Positions 57,221-64,000 of a DNA stretch of 64,000 nucleotides are shown here, one piece after another. The stretch comes from Caulobacter soli. GTDB lineage: Bacteria; Pseudomonadota; Alphaproteobacteria; Caulobacterales; Caulobacteraceae. The first letter of the stretch is position 1. Every line of letters starts with the position of its first letter. The stretch spans positions 3,410,001 to 3,474,000 of the forward strand of contig NZ_CP049199.1 of the NCBI RefSeq assembly GCF_011045195.1, in the 5' to 3' direction. The position numbers and the translations under genes are program-made. The notes under the pieces were generated by a model. The model did not search any database, was not told the DNA's origin, and worked only from the letters and a program-made list of their open reading frames with translations.

Positions 57221-57303
57221 GTTTTCCCGGCGAAGGCCGGGACCCAGATTCATCCTGGGCGGCGCGTGGGTTTCACCTGGGCCCCGGCCTTCGCCGGGGA
57301 GAC
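57221..57303. repeat. palindromic element, CCCGGCGAAGGCCGGG type
   Basis: TTTTCCCGGCGAAGGCCGGGACCCAG at the left is nearly complementary to CTGGGCCCCGGCCTTCGCCGGGGAGA at the right, with a 30-base centre. It lies between the TesB-like and amidase genes and ends 40 bases before the amidase start. Confidence 0.75.
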
Positions 57304-57342
57304 GGGAATAGATCAACGGCCACGACATTCGGGGGAACACGC

Positions 57343-58854
57343 GTGATCCGGAAAACCTTGCTGATCGGTGGTGCGGCGGCCGCACTGCTCGCGACCACGG
57401 CGAACGCCCAAGCCGTTAAAACCTCGGCGGTGACCGCCACCGAAGCCTCCCTGGCGGCGATCAAGGCCAGGAACGACCAGCTCCATGCCGTCATCGCTCT
57501 GAACCCGCACGCGCTGGCCGACGCCCGGGCGCTGGACGCCGAGCGCAAGGCCGGCAAGGTTCGCGGACCGCTGCACGGCGTGCCGATCCTGCTGAAGGAC
57601 AATATCGAGAGCGCCGACGACACGGCCACCACCGCCGGCTCCCTGGCCCTGAAGGACAATGTCACCGGCCGCGACGCCCCGCTGGTCAGGCGGCTGACCG
57701 ACGCCGGCATGGTGATCCTGGGCAAGACCAACCTGTCGGAATGGGCCAACATCCGCTCCGGCCACTCGATCAGCGGCTGGAGCGCCGTGGGCGGCACGGT
57801 GCGCAACCCCTATGTGCTGGACCGCAGCGCCTGCGGCTCGTCCAGCGGTTCGGGCGCGGCGGTGGCGGCGGACCTGGCGCCGGCGGCGATCGGCACCGAG
57901 ACCGACGGCTCGATCACCTGCCCCGCCGCGATCAACGGCCTGGTCGGCCTCAAGCCCACCGTCGGCCTGGTGTCGCGCACCCACATCGTGCCGATCAGCC
58001 ACAGCCAGGACACCGCCGGCCCGATGACCCGCACGGTCACCGACGCGGCCCTGGTGCTGACCGCCATCGCCGGTTCCGACCCCGCCGACCCGGCGACCAA
58101 GGAGGCCGACGCCCGCAAGACCGACTACGCCAAGGGCTTGTCGAAGGACGCTCTGAAGGGCGTCACCCTGGCCGTCGCCCGCTTCTACACCGGCTATTCG
58201 CCCGGCACGGATGCGGTGTTCGAACAGGCGCTGAAGGACCTCAAGGCCCAGGGCGCGACCCTGGTCGAGGTCAAGGACTTCAACGAGGAGCCCATCGGCA
58301 AGGCCGAGGGCGTGGTGCTCTATACCGAGCTGAAGGTCGACCTGAACGCCTATCTGGCCTCGACCGACCCGAAAAAGGTCAAGACCCGCACCCTGGAAGA
58401 CCTGATCGCCTTCAACAAGGCGACCCCGAAGGAGATGGAATGGTTCGGCCAGGAGAGCTTCGAGAAGGCCCAGGCCACCAAGGGCTATGACGATCCCGAG
58501 TACATCAAGGCCGCCGCCGACGCCAAGCGTCTGGCCGGTCCCGAGGGAATCGACAAGATCCTCAAGGACACCGGCGCGATCGCCATCGTCGCCCCGACCA
58601 CCGGCCCGGCCTGGACCATCGACCCGCTGAACGGCGACCACTACGGCGGCTCGTCCACCACCCTACCCGCCGTGGCCGGCTACCCGCACCTGACCGTGCC
58701 CATGGGCGACGTCGGCGGCCTGCCCGTGGGCCTCAGCTTCATCGGCCCGGCCTGGAGCGAGGCGCGGCTGCTGAACCTGGGCTACGCCTACGAACAGGCG
58801 ACGCATCGTCGGATCGAGCCGAAGTTCCTGCCGACGGTGGCGCCGGAGAAATAG
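57343..58854 (+). CDS. exported amidase-signature family amidase
   Basis: A 503-residue enzyme of the amidase signature family, with the Ser-cisSer-Lys triad: Lys85 in LLKDN, the cis-Ser in [10 protein letters not shown] (about 166) and the nucleophile Ser190 in [13 protein letters not shown] signal peptide (1-23, ending ANAQA) sends it out of the cytoplasm. GTG 57343 follows GGGGGAAC. Many relatives hydrolyse amides of peptides or aryl acids; the substrate is unknown. Confidence 0.9.
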   Translation: MIRKTLLIGGAAAALLATTANAQAVKTSAVTATEASLAAIKARNDQLHAVIALNPHALADARALDAERKAGKVRGPLHGVPILLKDNIESADDTATTAGSLALKDNVTGRDAPLVRRLTDAGMVILGKTNLSEWANIRSGHSISGWSAVGGTVRNPYVLDRSACGSSSGSGAAVAADLAPAAIGTETDGSITCPAAINGLVGLKPTVGLVSRTHIVPISHSQDTAGPMTRTVTDAALVLTAIAGSDPADPATKEADARKTDYAKGLSKDALKGVTLAVARFYTGYSPGTDAVFEQALKDLKAQGATLVEVKDFNEEPIGKAEGVVLYTELKVDLNAYLASTDPKKVKTRTLEDLIAFNKATPKEMEWFGQESFEKAQATKGYDDPEYIKAAADAKRLAGPEGIDKILKDTGAIAIVAPTTGPAWTIDPLNGDHYGGSSTTLPAVAGYPHLTVPMGDVGGLPVGLSFIGPAWSEARLLNLGYAYEQATHRRIEPKFLPTVAPEK

Positions 58855-58856
58855 GT

Positions 58857-58985
58857 CCTCCCCCCGTGGGGGTGTCGGCGAAGCCGACGGAGGGGGAGTG
58901 ATCGGCAAGCGACGGCGCCCCGGATCGACGATCCTGAAACGCCCCCACCGATAGCTTCGCGATCGCCTCCCCCACAGGGGGAGGG
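58857..58985. repeat. dispersed intergenic repeat, family A copy 4 (inverted)
   Basis: The same inverted order as the copy at 53208, slightly shortened on the left (CCTCCCCCCGTGGGGG, then GTCGGCGAAGCCGAC) and ending CCTCCCCCACAGGGGGAGG. It lies between the convergent amidase and lipoprotein genes, 3 bases after each stop. Confidence 0.9.
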
Positions 58986-58987
58986 GC

Positions 58988-59155
58988 TCAAACCTTCGGG
59001 CGGATCACATCGATCGGCGGAGGCGGCGGCGTCACTCGCGACGGATCCACCGGAACCGGCGGCGGACCGCCCGACGGCGGGTAGTACGGATAACGCGGCC
59101 CGCAGGCGCTCAACGCCAGCAACAAGCCGCCCAGGAGCAAGGCCGTCCTCAGCAT
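58988..59155 (-). CDS. small Pro-rich lipoprotein, last gene of the Stp-like operon
   Basis: A 55-residue lipoprotein. The signal (MLRTALLLGGLLLALSAC) ends in a good lipobox LSAC at 15-18; the mature part is Pro/Tyr-rich (GPRYPYYPP, then PPPVPVDPSRV) and ends DVIRPKV. The ATG overlaps the end of the preceding gene by seven bases. It could be the fourth part (StpD-like) of the stalk cross-band set, but this rests on operon position. Confidence 0.6.
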   Translation of the reverse strand: MLRTALLLGGLLLALSACGPRYPYYPPSGGPPPVPVDPSRVTPPPPPIDVIRPKV

Positions 59156-59685
59156 CCCGAGCGCTCGTCGGGACGCCGGCCGGCGGGCAGGCTGCCATTG
59201 GCGCCCAGCCCCAGGCCCTGGCGGAAGCAGCGGTTGTCGCCGCGCGGATCCCAATACTGGGTCGAACCGTCCGGGGCGCGGAACGCCCAGCGCTCGCCGG
59301 TCTGGCCGGTGCGGCCGCTGACCTTCATGTCGCCGGGCCCGTCGGAATTGACGCGATAGGCGTCGCCCGACAGCTTGTCGACGGCGCAGGACTCGGTGAC
59401 GCCGGGCCGGCTGAGATCGCCGCGCAGGGCGGCCGACGAGCCGGTGTCGCGGTTGAAGGCGCTGACCTCGGTCTGACCCTTGCCGCCGACGAACACCTGG
59501 GTGCCGGTGGCCCGGTCATAGGTCATGACGTCGGGGGCCTCGCCGGTCAGCGGCGCGCCGCACGGCAGCGGGCGGCGCGAGGCCGACGACGGACCATCGC
59601 CGCGATAGCCGTCCTGGGCCCAGGCGCCCGAAGCGGCGGTGGAGGCGATCACAACGGCCATCAGGCCGACGGCGAACTTGCTCAT
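59149..59685 (-). CDS. exported protein, third gene of the Stp-like operon
   Basis: A 178-residue protein with a Sec signal (1-23, ending AWAQ). The mature part is Gly/Asp/Arg-rich, probably beta-structured, with Cys in RPLPCGAP, ESCAVDKL, NRCFRQG and at the C-terminal residue, so disulfides are likely. I recognise no family domain. ATG 59685 overlaps the stop of the beta-helix gene (ATGA). By position it would correspond to StpC. Confidence 0.6.
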   Translation of the reverse strand: MSKFAVGLMAVVIASTAASGAWAQDGYRGDGPSSASRRPLPCGAPLTGEAPDVMTYDRATGTQVFVGGKGQTEVSAFNRDTGSSAALRGDLSRPGVTESCAVDKLSGDAYRVNSDGPGDMKVSGRTGQTGERWAFRAPDGSTQYWDPRGDNRCFRQGLGLGANGSLPAGRRPDERSGC

Positions 59686-61136
59686 CGCGAGGTTCCCCCT
59701 TGCTGAGAACGGGCCGGAACATAGGGCTGGGGCGAACCGGGGCCGACCGGCCCGCCGGCGGCGGCCGAGGCGTCCCGCGGATCGGGCGGACCGCCGGCCA
59801 GGGCGGGCGCGGCGACATCGGCGGTGGCGATCGAGGCCGGCCAGTAACCGTCGAAGTCCTGCCGGGCCCGGTCGCGCGGCGTGCGGAACAGTTCGGGTCC
59901 CTCGAACCATGGCTGACAGGTCAGCTTGCCGTCGAAATAGCCGGTGATCAGGGCCTCGCAGCCGCCCGGCTTGGCGTAGACGCGGTTGTCGCGAGCCCGC
60001 ACCTGGGCGCCGTTGTCGGCGAACAGCCCAGCGCGCATGACCCCGGCGATGGCGTTGTCCGAGGCGTAGACCGTGCCCGAACCGGCGTAGACGCCCACGT
60101 CGGTGGCTTCCAGCTTGCCTTCCATCACCCGCACGTCGGCGTTCTCGACCACCACGGCCCAGTCGCTGTCGCGGACCACCGGACGCAGCAAGGTCGTCTC
60201 GTCGCCGCCGCCCACATAGATCCCGCGCGAGAAGCCGTCGACATAGAGCCCCTCGATCTGCACCAGCTGCGAGCGGTTCATGCCGGCCAGCACGAAGCCG
60301 GCCGAGTTGCGGCTGCGGCTGGAGCCGGTCCAGTCGCCCAGGCGGACGACGCGCATGTCGCGGATGCGGCTGTCGTCGCCGGCCTCGAAGGCCGCGCCGA
60401 TGGCGGTGGCGGCGACCTCGACATTGTCGACCATGACCGTGCCGGTCGACTTGACCACGGCCTGACGGGTGCGGCCGATGAAGGTGGTGTTGGCGACCTC
60501 CAGGCGGCTGTCGCTGAGGTCCAGGGCCGAGCCGTCGCCGTCGTAGCGGACGACCACGTCCTTCAGGGCCAGTTCGGTGGCGCGGCCGACGATGCACGAG
60601 GACGATCCTGCGCGCAGGGCGTCGATGCCCACGCCCTCGATCACCACATAGGCCACGCCGGGCGCGATCTTGATGCAGGGCTGATCGACGGGAACCGCCA
60701 GGATCGGCCGGCCGCGCGAGGGGACGTAGCCCTCGACCACGATGTTGACCGAGCGGGTGATGTTCAGCGAGTCGACGCAGGCTCCGCCATCGCGAGACCG
60801 CAGGGTCAGGGTGTCGCCCTCATAGAGCTGGTCCAGCACTTCGCTGACCTCGCCCGGATAGGACCGGTCGCAATCCACCCAGCTGCGATAGCGTCCGCCC
60901 TGGCCGTAGCCGTACCCGGTTCCGTAGCGCGGCCGGTGCTTGCGGTAGTGCTTGACCCGGCAACCGCTCGACAGGTTCGGCTCGAGCAGCAGGCCGAAAC
61001 ACGGCCGGATCTGCTGATCGATCTTGGCGTCGGGCGATCCCGCGACGGCGACCTGCGGCGCGACGCCAAGCGCCAGGCCGCCAGCCACCAGGGTCCAGGC
61101 CGCCAGGGCCGCGACGAGCGAGCGGAGGCGGATCAT
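59682..61136 (-). CDS. right-handed beta-helix protein, StpB-like
   Basis: A 484-residue protein. An N-terminal signal or anchor (8-32) is followed by a Cys-containing, Tyr/Arg-rich segment and then by a parallel beta-helix (about 110-400) built of repeats with turn patterns such as IEGVGIDALRAGSS, LEVANTTFIGRT and LYVDGFSRGIYVGGG. The C-terminus is Pro/Ala-rich. Beta-helix repeats in the second gene of a four-gene envelope operon headed by a Sel1 membrane protein fit StpB of the Caulobacter stalk cross-bands. ATG 61136 overlaps the upstream stop. Confidence 0.65.
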   Translation of the reverse strand: MIRLRSLVAALAAWTLVAGGLALGVAPQVAVAGSPDAKIDQQIRPCFGLLLEPNLSSGCRVKHYRKHRPRYGTGYGYGQGGRYRSWVDCDRSYPGEVSEVLDQLYEGDTLTLRSRDGGACVDSLNITRSVNIVVEGYVPSRGRPILAVPVDQPCIKIAPGVAYVVIEGVGIDALRAGSSSCIVGRATELALKDVVVRYDGDGSALDLSDSRLEVANTTFIGRTRQAVVKSTGTVMVDNVEVAATAIGAAFEAGDDSRIRDMRVVRLGDWTGSSRSRNSAGFVLAGMNRSQLVQIEGLYVDGFSRGIYVGGGDETTLLRPVVRDSDWAVVVENADVRVMEGKLEATDVGVYAGSGTVYASDNAIAGVMRAGLFADNGAQVRARDNRVYAKPGGCEALITGYFDGKLTCQPWFEGPELFRTPRDRARQDFDGYWPASIATADVAAPALAGGPPDPRDASAAAGGPVGPGSPQPYVPARSQQGGTSR

Positions 61137-62644
61137 CGATAGTCCCCTTCGGCATAGGGCTGCGGCCGCGGTTCACCGGCGGCGCGCGGCGGCCGCGAAA
61201 CCTGGGAGAGCAGCTGTTGCAGTCGCCAGACCGATGGCTTGAAGCCCGCCAGGGCTCCGTCCAGCTGGTAGACCACGGCCTTGGCCCGGTCCTGGTCGGC
61301 CACGCCCTGCAGGCCCAGCGAGAAGAAGGTCGACATGGCGTACTTGGCCTCGGCCGACCCCTGGCGCTCGGCCTCCTCGTACCAGTGATAGGCCCGGGCG
61401 TAGTCGCGCGGCACGCCCACGCCTTCGGAGTACATCACGGCCAGGACCAGCTGGGCCTTGGACGAGCCGTTGACGGCCGCGTACTGGACAGCGCGCACCT
61501 TCTCGACGCCCGTCAGGCGGCCGGTGATGGGGCGGCCGATCATGGCCTGGAAGGTCTGGGCGTCGTTGACGCTCAGCATCCGCTCGTCCAGCAGCGGCGA
61601 CGGGATCACCCGCAGATAGGCCAGGGCCTCGCCGATGTGCACGAACGGCAGCTCGTTCAGCCGCGACAGGGCCGCTTCCTTGGCCTCGCCCGACGGATCG
61701 CTCTCGTCGGAATGCGGCACGCCGCTGTCCGGCGATTCCGGCGGATAGAACTCGTAGGGCGGGATCCAGCGCTTGGCCTTGGTCTCGACGAAGCCGCCAT
61801 AGGACGCGCGCTGCGGCGACGAGCGCTCGAAGTCCTTGAGCATCACATAGGCCGACACGTCGCCGGTCTGCACGGCCAGGTAATTGTAGAGATAGGCGTC
61901 GACGTCGTTGCGGCGGAACAGGTCCAGCGCGGCCGGCGCGCCGGTGCGCTTGGGCGAGCCATAGGCCTCGATGGCCTGCAGGTTGTCGGACGGCTCGCCG
62001 AACGGCCCGAAGAAGCCGTCGTGCATCCGCGCCAGGGCCCGGTAGCCGTCGGCGCCCTGAGTGGAAAGGATGTAGATGACGCGGTTGCGAACCTTCTCGC
62101 GCTCCTCGGTCGACATCCGCGACAGCAGGCGGTCCAGCGCGCCATAGGCGGCGTGGCGCTCGAAGGCGCGGCAATCGTCGAATCGCGACAGCGGCCCGTT
62201 GTCCTTGCCGCCCCGGCGCTCATAGGCGGCGATCGGCGAATAGCCGCCGGAATTGGCCAGGGCCATGGCGTACCAGACGGCCGCCTCGACCGGGTCCTCG
62301 AGGTTCTTGTCGACCGCGCGCTGACCCTCGTAGCGACGGGCCAACTCCAGCTGGGCGAAGAAGTCGCCACGGAAGCCGCCCTGGCGAAGGGCGCGGATTT
62401 CCTGCTGCTGCTGATTGAACTGGCCCGAAACCCCCTGCGCGGCCTGAGGCCGGGGGCAGGCGCTGGCGCGCTTGTGGAACCAGAAGCTGGGACCGGTGTC
62501 GCAGCCGACCAGCGGGATCACCACCGCGGCGACCACCGCCCCGACCGGCAAACGACGGATCAGAGTCGCCCGGTTATCGACCAGATAGTCCAGCCCTGCC
62601 TTGAGGGCGGCGAGATGAGAAACAGCATCGCTGGCCTCGCGCAT
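61133..62644 (-). CDS. Sel1-repeat bitopic membrane protein, StpA-like
   Basis: A 503-residue protein. A short cytoplasmic N-terminus (1-30) and a single membrane helix (about 31-47, ending IPLVGC) are followed by a large periplasmic part. The C-terminal third has clear Sel1 repeats (AQLVLAVMYSEGVGVPRDYARAYHWYEEAERQGSAEAKYAM, and a following copy), and a weaker one lies at FFAQLELARRYEGQ. This matches the description of StpA, the core of the diffusion barriers in Caulobacter stalks; the identification is by architecture and operon. ATG 62644 with GGGGGAG upstream. Confidence 0.7.
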   Translation of the reverse strand: MREASDAVSHLAALKAGLDYLVDNRATLIRRLPVGAVVAAVVIPLVGCDTGPSFWFHKRASACPRPQAAQGVSGQFNQQQQEIRALRQGGFRGDFFAQLELARRYEGQRAVDKNLEDPVEAAVWYAMALANSGGYSPIAAYERRGGKDNGPLSRFDDCRAFERHAAYGALDRLLSRMSTEEREKVRNRVIYILSTQGADGYRALARMHDGFFGPFGEPSDNLQAIEAYGSPKRTGAPAALDLFRRNDVDAYLYNYLAVQTGDVSAYVMLKDFERSSPQRASYGGFVETKAKRWIPPYEFYPPESPDSGVPHSDESDPSGEAKEAALSRLNELPFVHIGEALAYLRVIPSPLLDERMLSVNDAQTFQAMIGRPITGRLTGVEKVRAVQYAAVNGSSKAQLVLAVMYSEGVGVPRDYARAYHWYEEAERQGSAEAKYAMSTFFSLGLQGVADQDRAKAVVYQLDGALAGFKPSVWRLQQLLSQVSRPPRAAGEPRPQPYAEGDYR

Positions 62645-62664
62645 CGCTCCCCCTCAGCACGCCG

Positions 62665-62679
62665 TTAACCATGATTTAC
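62665..62679. promoter_or_regulatory. near-consensus CtrA box
   Basis: TTAA-N7-TTAC at 62665-62679 matches the CtrA consensus TTAA-N7-TTAA at 7 of 8 positions with exact spacing. It lies 21 bases upstream of the StpA-like start and in the gap shared with the divergent VWA gene. An AAGCAC-TCAT-GTGCTT palindrome follows at 62682-62697. Confidence 0.55.
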
Positions 62680-62762
62680 AAAAGCACTCATGTGCTTGGC
62701 CGTAGAGACTGTCAAGCTCATGGAACGCCGTTCGCAGGACCGTCACGAAGATGCCCACAGAA

Positions 62763-62785
62763 GGATTCCCGCCTCAGGCGAATCC
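62763..62785. promoter_or_regulatory. paired CcrM (GANTC) methylation sites in a palindrome
   Basis: GGATTC at 62763-62768 and GAATCC at 62780-62785 are mirror complements and each holds a GANTC site of the cell-cycle methyltransferase CcrM. They lie about 80-100 bases upstream of the VWA gene start and in the shared divergent gap. Confidence 0.5.
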
Positions 62786-62862
62786 CTAGGTTTTCAATCA
62801 CGGCCCAGCTTTCGCCACAGGGCGCGCGCCAGCATTGCTCGCAACCTTGGGAGGATCAAAAA

Positions 62863-64000
62863 ATGATGACGTCGCGTCTCCTGCGTATCCTCGGTTCGAC
62901 GGCCCTTTCGCTGGTGATCGCCGGCTCGGCGAGCGGTCCGAGCCTGGCCCTCCCCCCACCCGGCGACGGGATCGCGACGCCGGAGGCCTGCGCAGCGCTC
63001 GGCTACGTCCAGCCCTCCGAGGAGAGCTACGACAGTATCGTCGTGACGTCATCCAAGCGAACGGGTCGGGAGCGCAAGCCGTCCTCGTCCTCAAGGCTCG
63101 CGCCGCCCATGCCAGGCCTTGTCGCGCCACCGCCTCCCGCTCCGCCGCCCCCGCCGCCCATGGCCTACAGCGCGGCGCCCGTGTTCGGCGCGCCGCCGCC
63201 GCTGCCCGTTCCAGCCGTGCCCTCCGTGCGCGACACCGAGAAATATCCCGGCGCGGCGGCCAATCCGGTCAAGCGCGTGGCCGATGAGCCGGTGTCGACC
63301 TTTTCGATCGACGTCGACACCGCCGCCTACGCCAATGTCCGACGCTTCCTGAACGAGGGTTCGCCCCCGCCGCGCGACGCCGTGCGGGTCGAGGAGCTGG
63401 TGAACTATTTCGACTACGGCTACGCCCGCCCCACGGCCAACGAGCCGCCGTTCAAACCGACCGTGGCCGTCGTGCCCTCCCCGTGGTCCAAGGATCGCCA
63501 GCTTCTGCATATCGGCGTCCAGGGCTACGCCGCGCCCCACGCCGACCAGCCGCCGCTGAACCTGGTCTTCCTGATCGACACCTCGGGCTCGATGTCGGGC
63601 GAGGATCGCCTCCCCCTGGCCCAAAAGGCCCTGAACGTGCTGATCGACCAACTTCGGCCGCAGGACCGGGTGTCGATCGTGGCCTATGCCGGCTCGGCCG
63701 GGGCGGTGCTGTCGCCCACGGACGGCCGCTCGAAACTGAAGATGCGCTGTGCGCTCAACGCATTGCATTCGGGCGGTTCGACCGCCGGCGGCCAGGGGCT
63801 GAAGCTGGCTTATGACCTGGCCAAGCAGAACCTGGATCGCAAGGCCGTCAATCGGGTGATCCTGATGACCGACGGCGACTTCAACGTCGGCATCGCCGAC
63901 CCGGCGCGCCTGAAGGACTTCGTGGCCGACCAACGCAAGAGCGGCGTCTATCTGTCGGTCTACGGCTTCGGGCGCGGCAACTACAACGACACGATGATGC
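62863..64000 (+). CDS. exported VWA-domain (YfbK-type) protein, partial at right edge
   Basis: At least 379 residues are visible; the gene runs out of the window. Signal-like N-terminus (about 8-29), then a Pro-rich segment (about 82-124), then the YfbK-type N-terminal domain with FSIDVDTAAYANVRRFLNEG and VRVEELVNYFDYGY (about 147-190), and a von Willebrand A domain from about 230, with the metal site DTSGSMS (Asp239), a Thr in GGSTAGGQ and Asp in TDGDFNVG. The metal site is complete, so it can bind a protein ligand. ATG 62863 with GGGAGGA upstream; 62866 is an equal alternative. Confidence 0.88.
   Translation, partial: MMTSRLLRILGSTALSLVIAGSASGPSLALPPPGDGIATPEACAALGYVQPSEESYDSIVVTSSKRTGRERKPSSSSRLAPPMPGLVAPPPPAPPPPPPMAYSAAPVFGAPPPLPVPAVPSVRDTEKYPGAAANPVKRVADEPVSTFSIDVDTAAYANVRRFLNEGSPPPRDAVRVEELVNYFDYGYARPTANEPPFKPTVAVVPSPWSKDRQLLHIGVQGYAAPHADQPPLNLVFLIDTSGSMSGEDRLPLAQKALNVLIDQLRPQDRVSIVAYAGSAGAVLSPTDGRSKLKMRCALNALHSGGSTAGGQGLKLAYDLAKQNLDRKAVNRVILMTDGDFNVGIADPARLKDFVADQRKSGVYLSVYGFGRGNYNDTMM

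Overview
The window looks like chromosomal DNA of a Caulobacter-type alphaproteobacterium. The signs are high GC with strongly GC-ending codons, many GTG/TTG starts, a split cobalamin-dependent methionine synthase, a CAU-1/Mbl1b-like subclass B3 metallo-beta-lactamase, an alphaproteobacterial LexA box (GTTC-N7-GTTC), a near-consensus CtrA box, CcrM (GANTC) sites, and a four-gene operon that resembles the stalk cross-band genes stpABCD. The genus is an inference; no rRNA, tRNA, phage, transposase or CRISPR is visible.

Layout. 1-4.2 kb: the tail of an unidentified gene, a hotdog thioesterase, a secreted caspase-like C13 protease, a large secreted/membrane serine hydrolase and a small membrane protein. 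4.2-5.5 kb: a leftward set DUF1697-YbjQ-RusA headed by a perfect LexA box. 5.6-11.9 kb: fumC, a GNAT/DoxX pair, YccF, an FkbM methyltransferase, a polyprenyl diphosphate synthase and a TrmN6-like methyltransferase. 12-16 kb: nucleoside deoxyribosyltransferase, CAP-domain protein, a small exported protein, ilvC and a flavoprotein. 16-21.1 kb: an RcnB-domain protein, DUF924, a CsgG-like protein, then the tightly packed thyA-hotdog-folA-secreted protein group. 21-27.8 kb: SMP-30, SDR, an OYE flavoprotein, an ABM monooxygenase, a SUFU-domain protein and a TerB/J-domain protein. 27.8-35 kb: a Tat-type GH1 glucosidase, a DUF885 protein, YjgN, the divergent azoR/LysR pair and a periplasmic beta-propeller.

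35.2-43.2 kb is a leftward methionine/one-carbon operon: an ArsR-methyltransferase regulator (SahR-like, with a perfect palindromic operator at its start codon), metF, a B3 metallo-beta-lactamase whose start overlaps the metF stop, the MetH homocysteine-binding half, a D-Ala-D-Ala ligase-type ATP-grasp enzyme, a DUF4259 protein and the MetH folate/B12/AdoMet half. Placing two cell-wall/beta-lactam-type enzymes between the one-carbon genes is the most unusual arrangement seen.

43.3-58.9 kb holds VOC, 2-hydroxyacid dehydrogenase, PfpI, EttA, a TonB-dependent receptor, a low-GC orphan, an unusual SPFH protein, a DPP-IV-type peptidase, a TesB-like thioesterase and a secreted amidase. 59-62.6 kb is the StpABCD-like operon (Sel1 membrane protein, beta-helix protein, secreted protein, lipoprotein), divergent from a VWA-domain protein that leaves the window. 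Several families of intergenic palindromic repeats lie between genes, usually just after stop codons.
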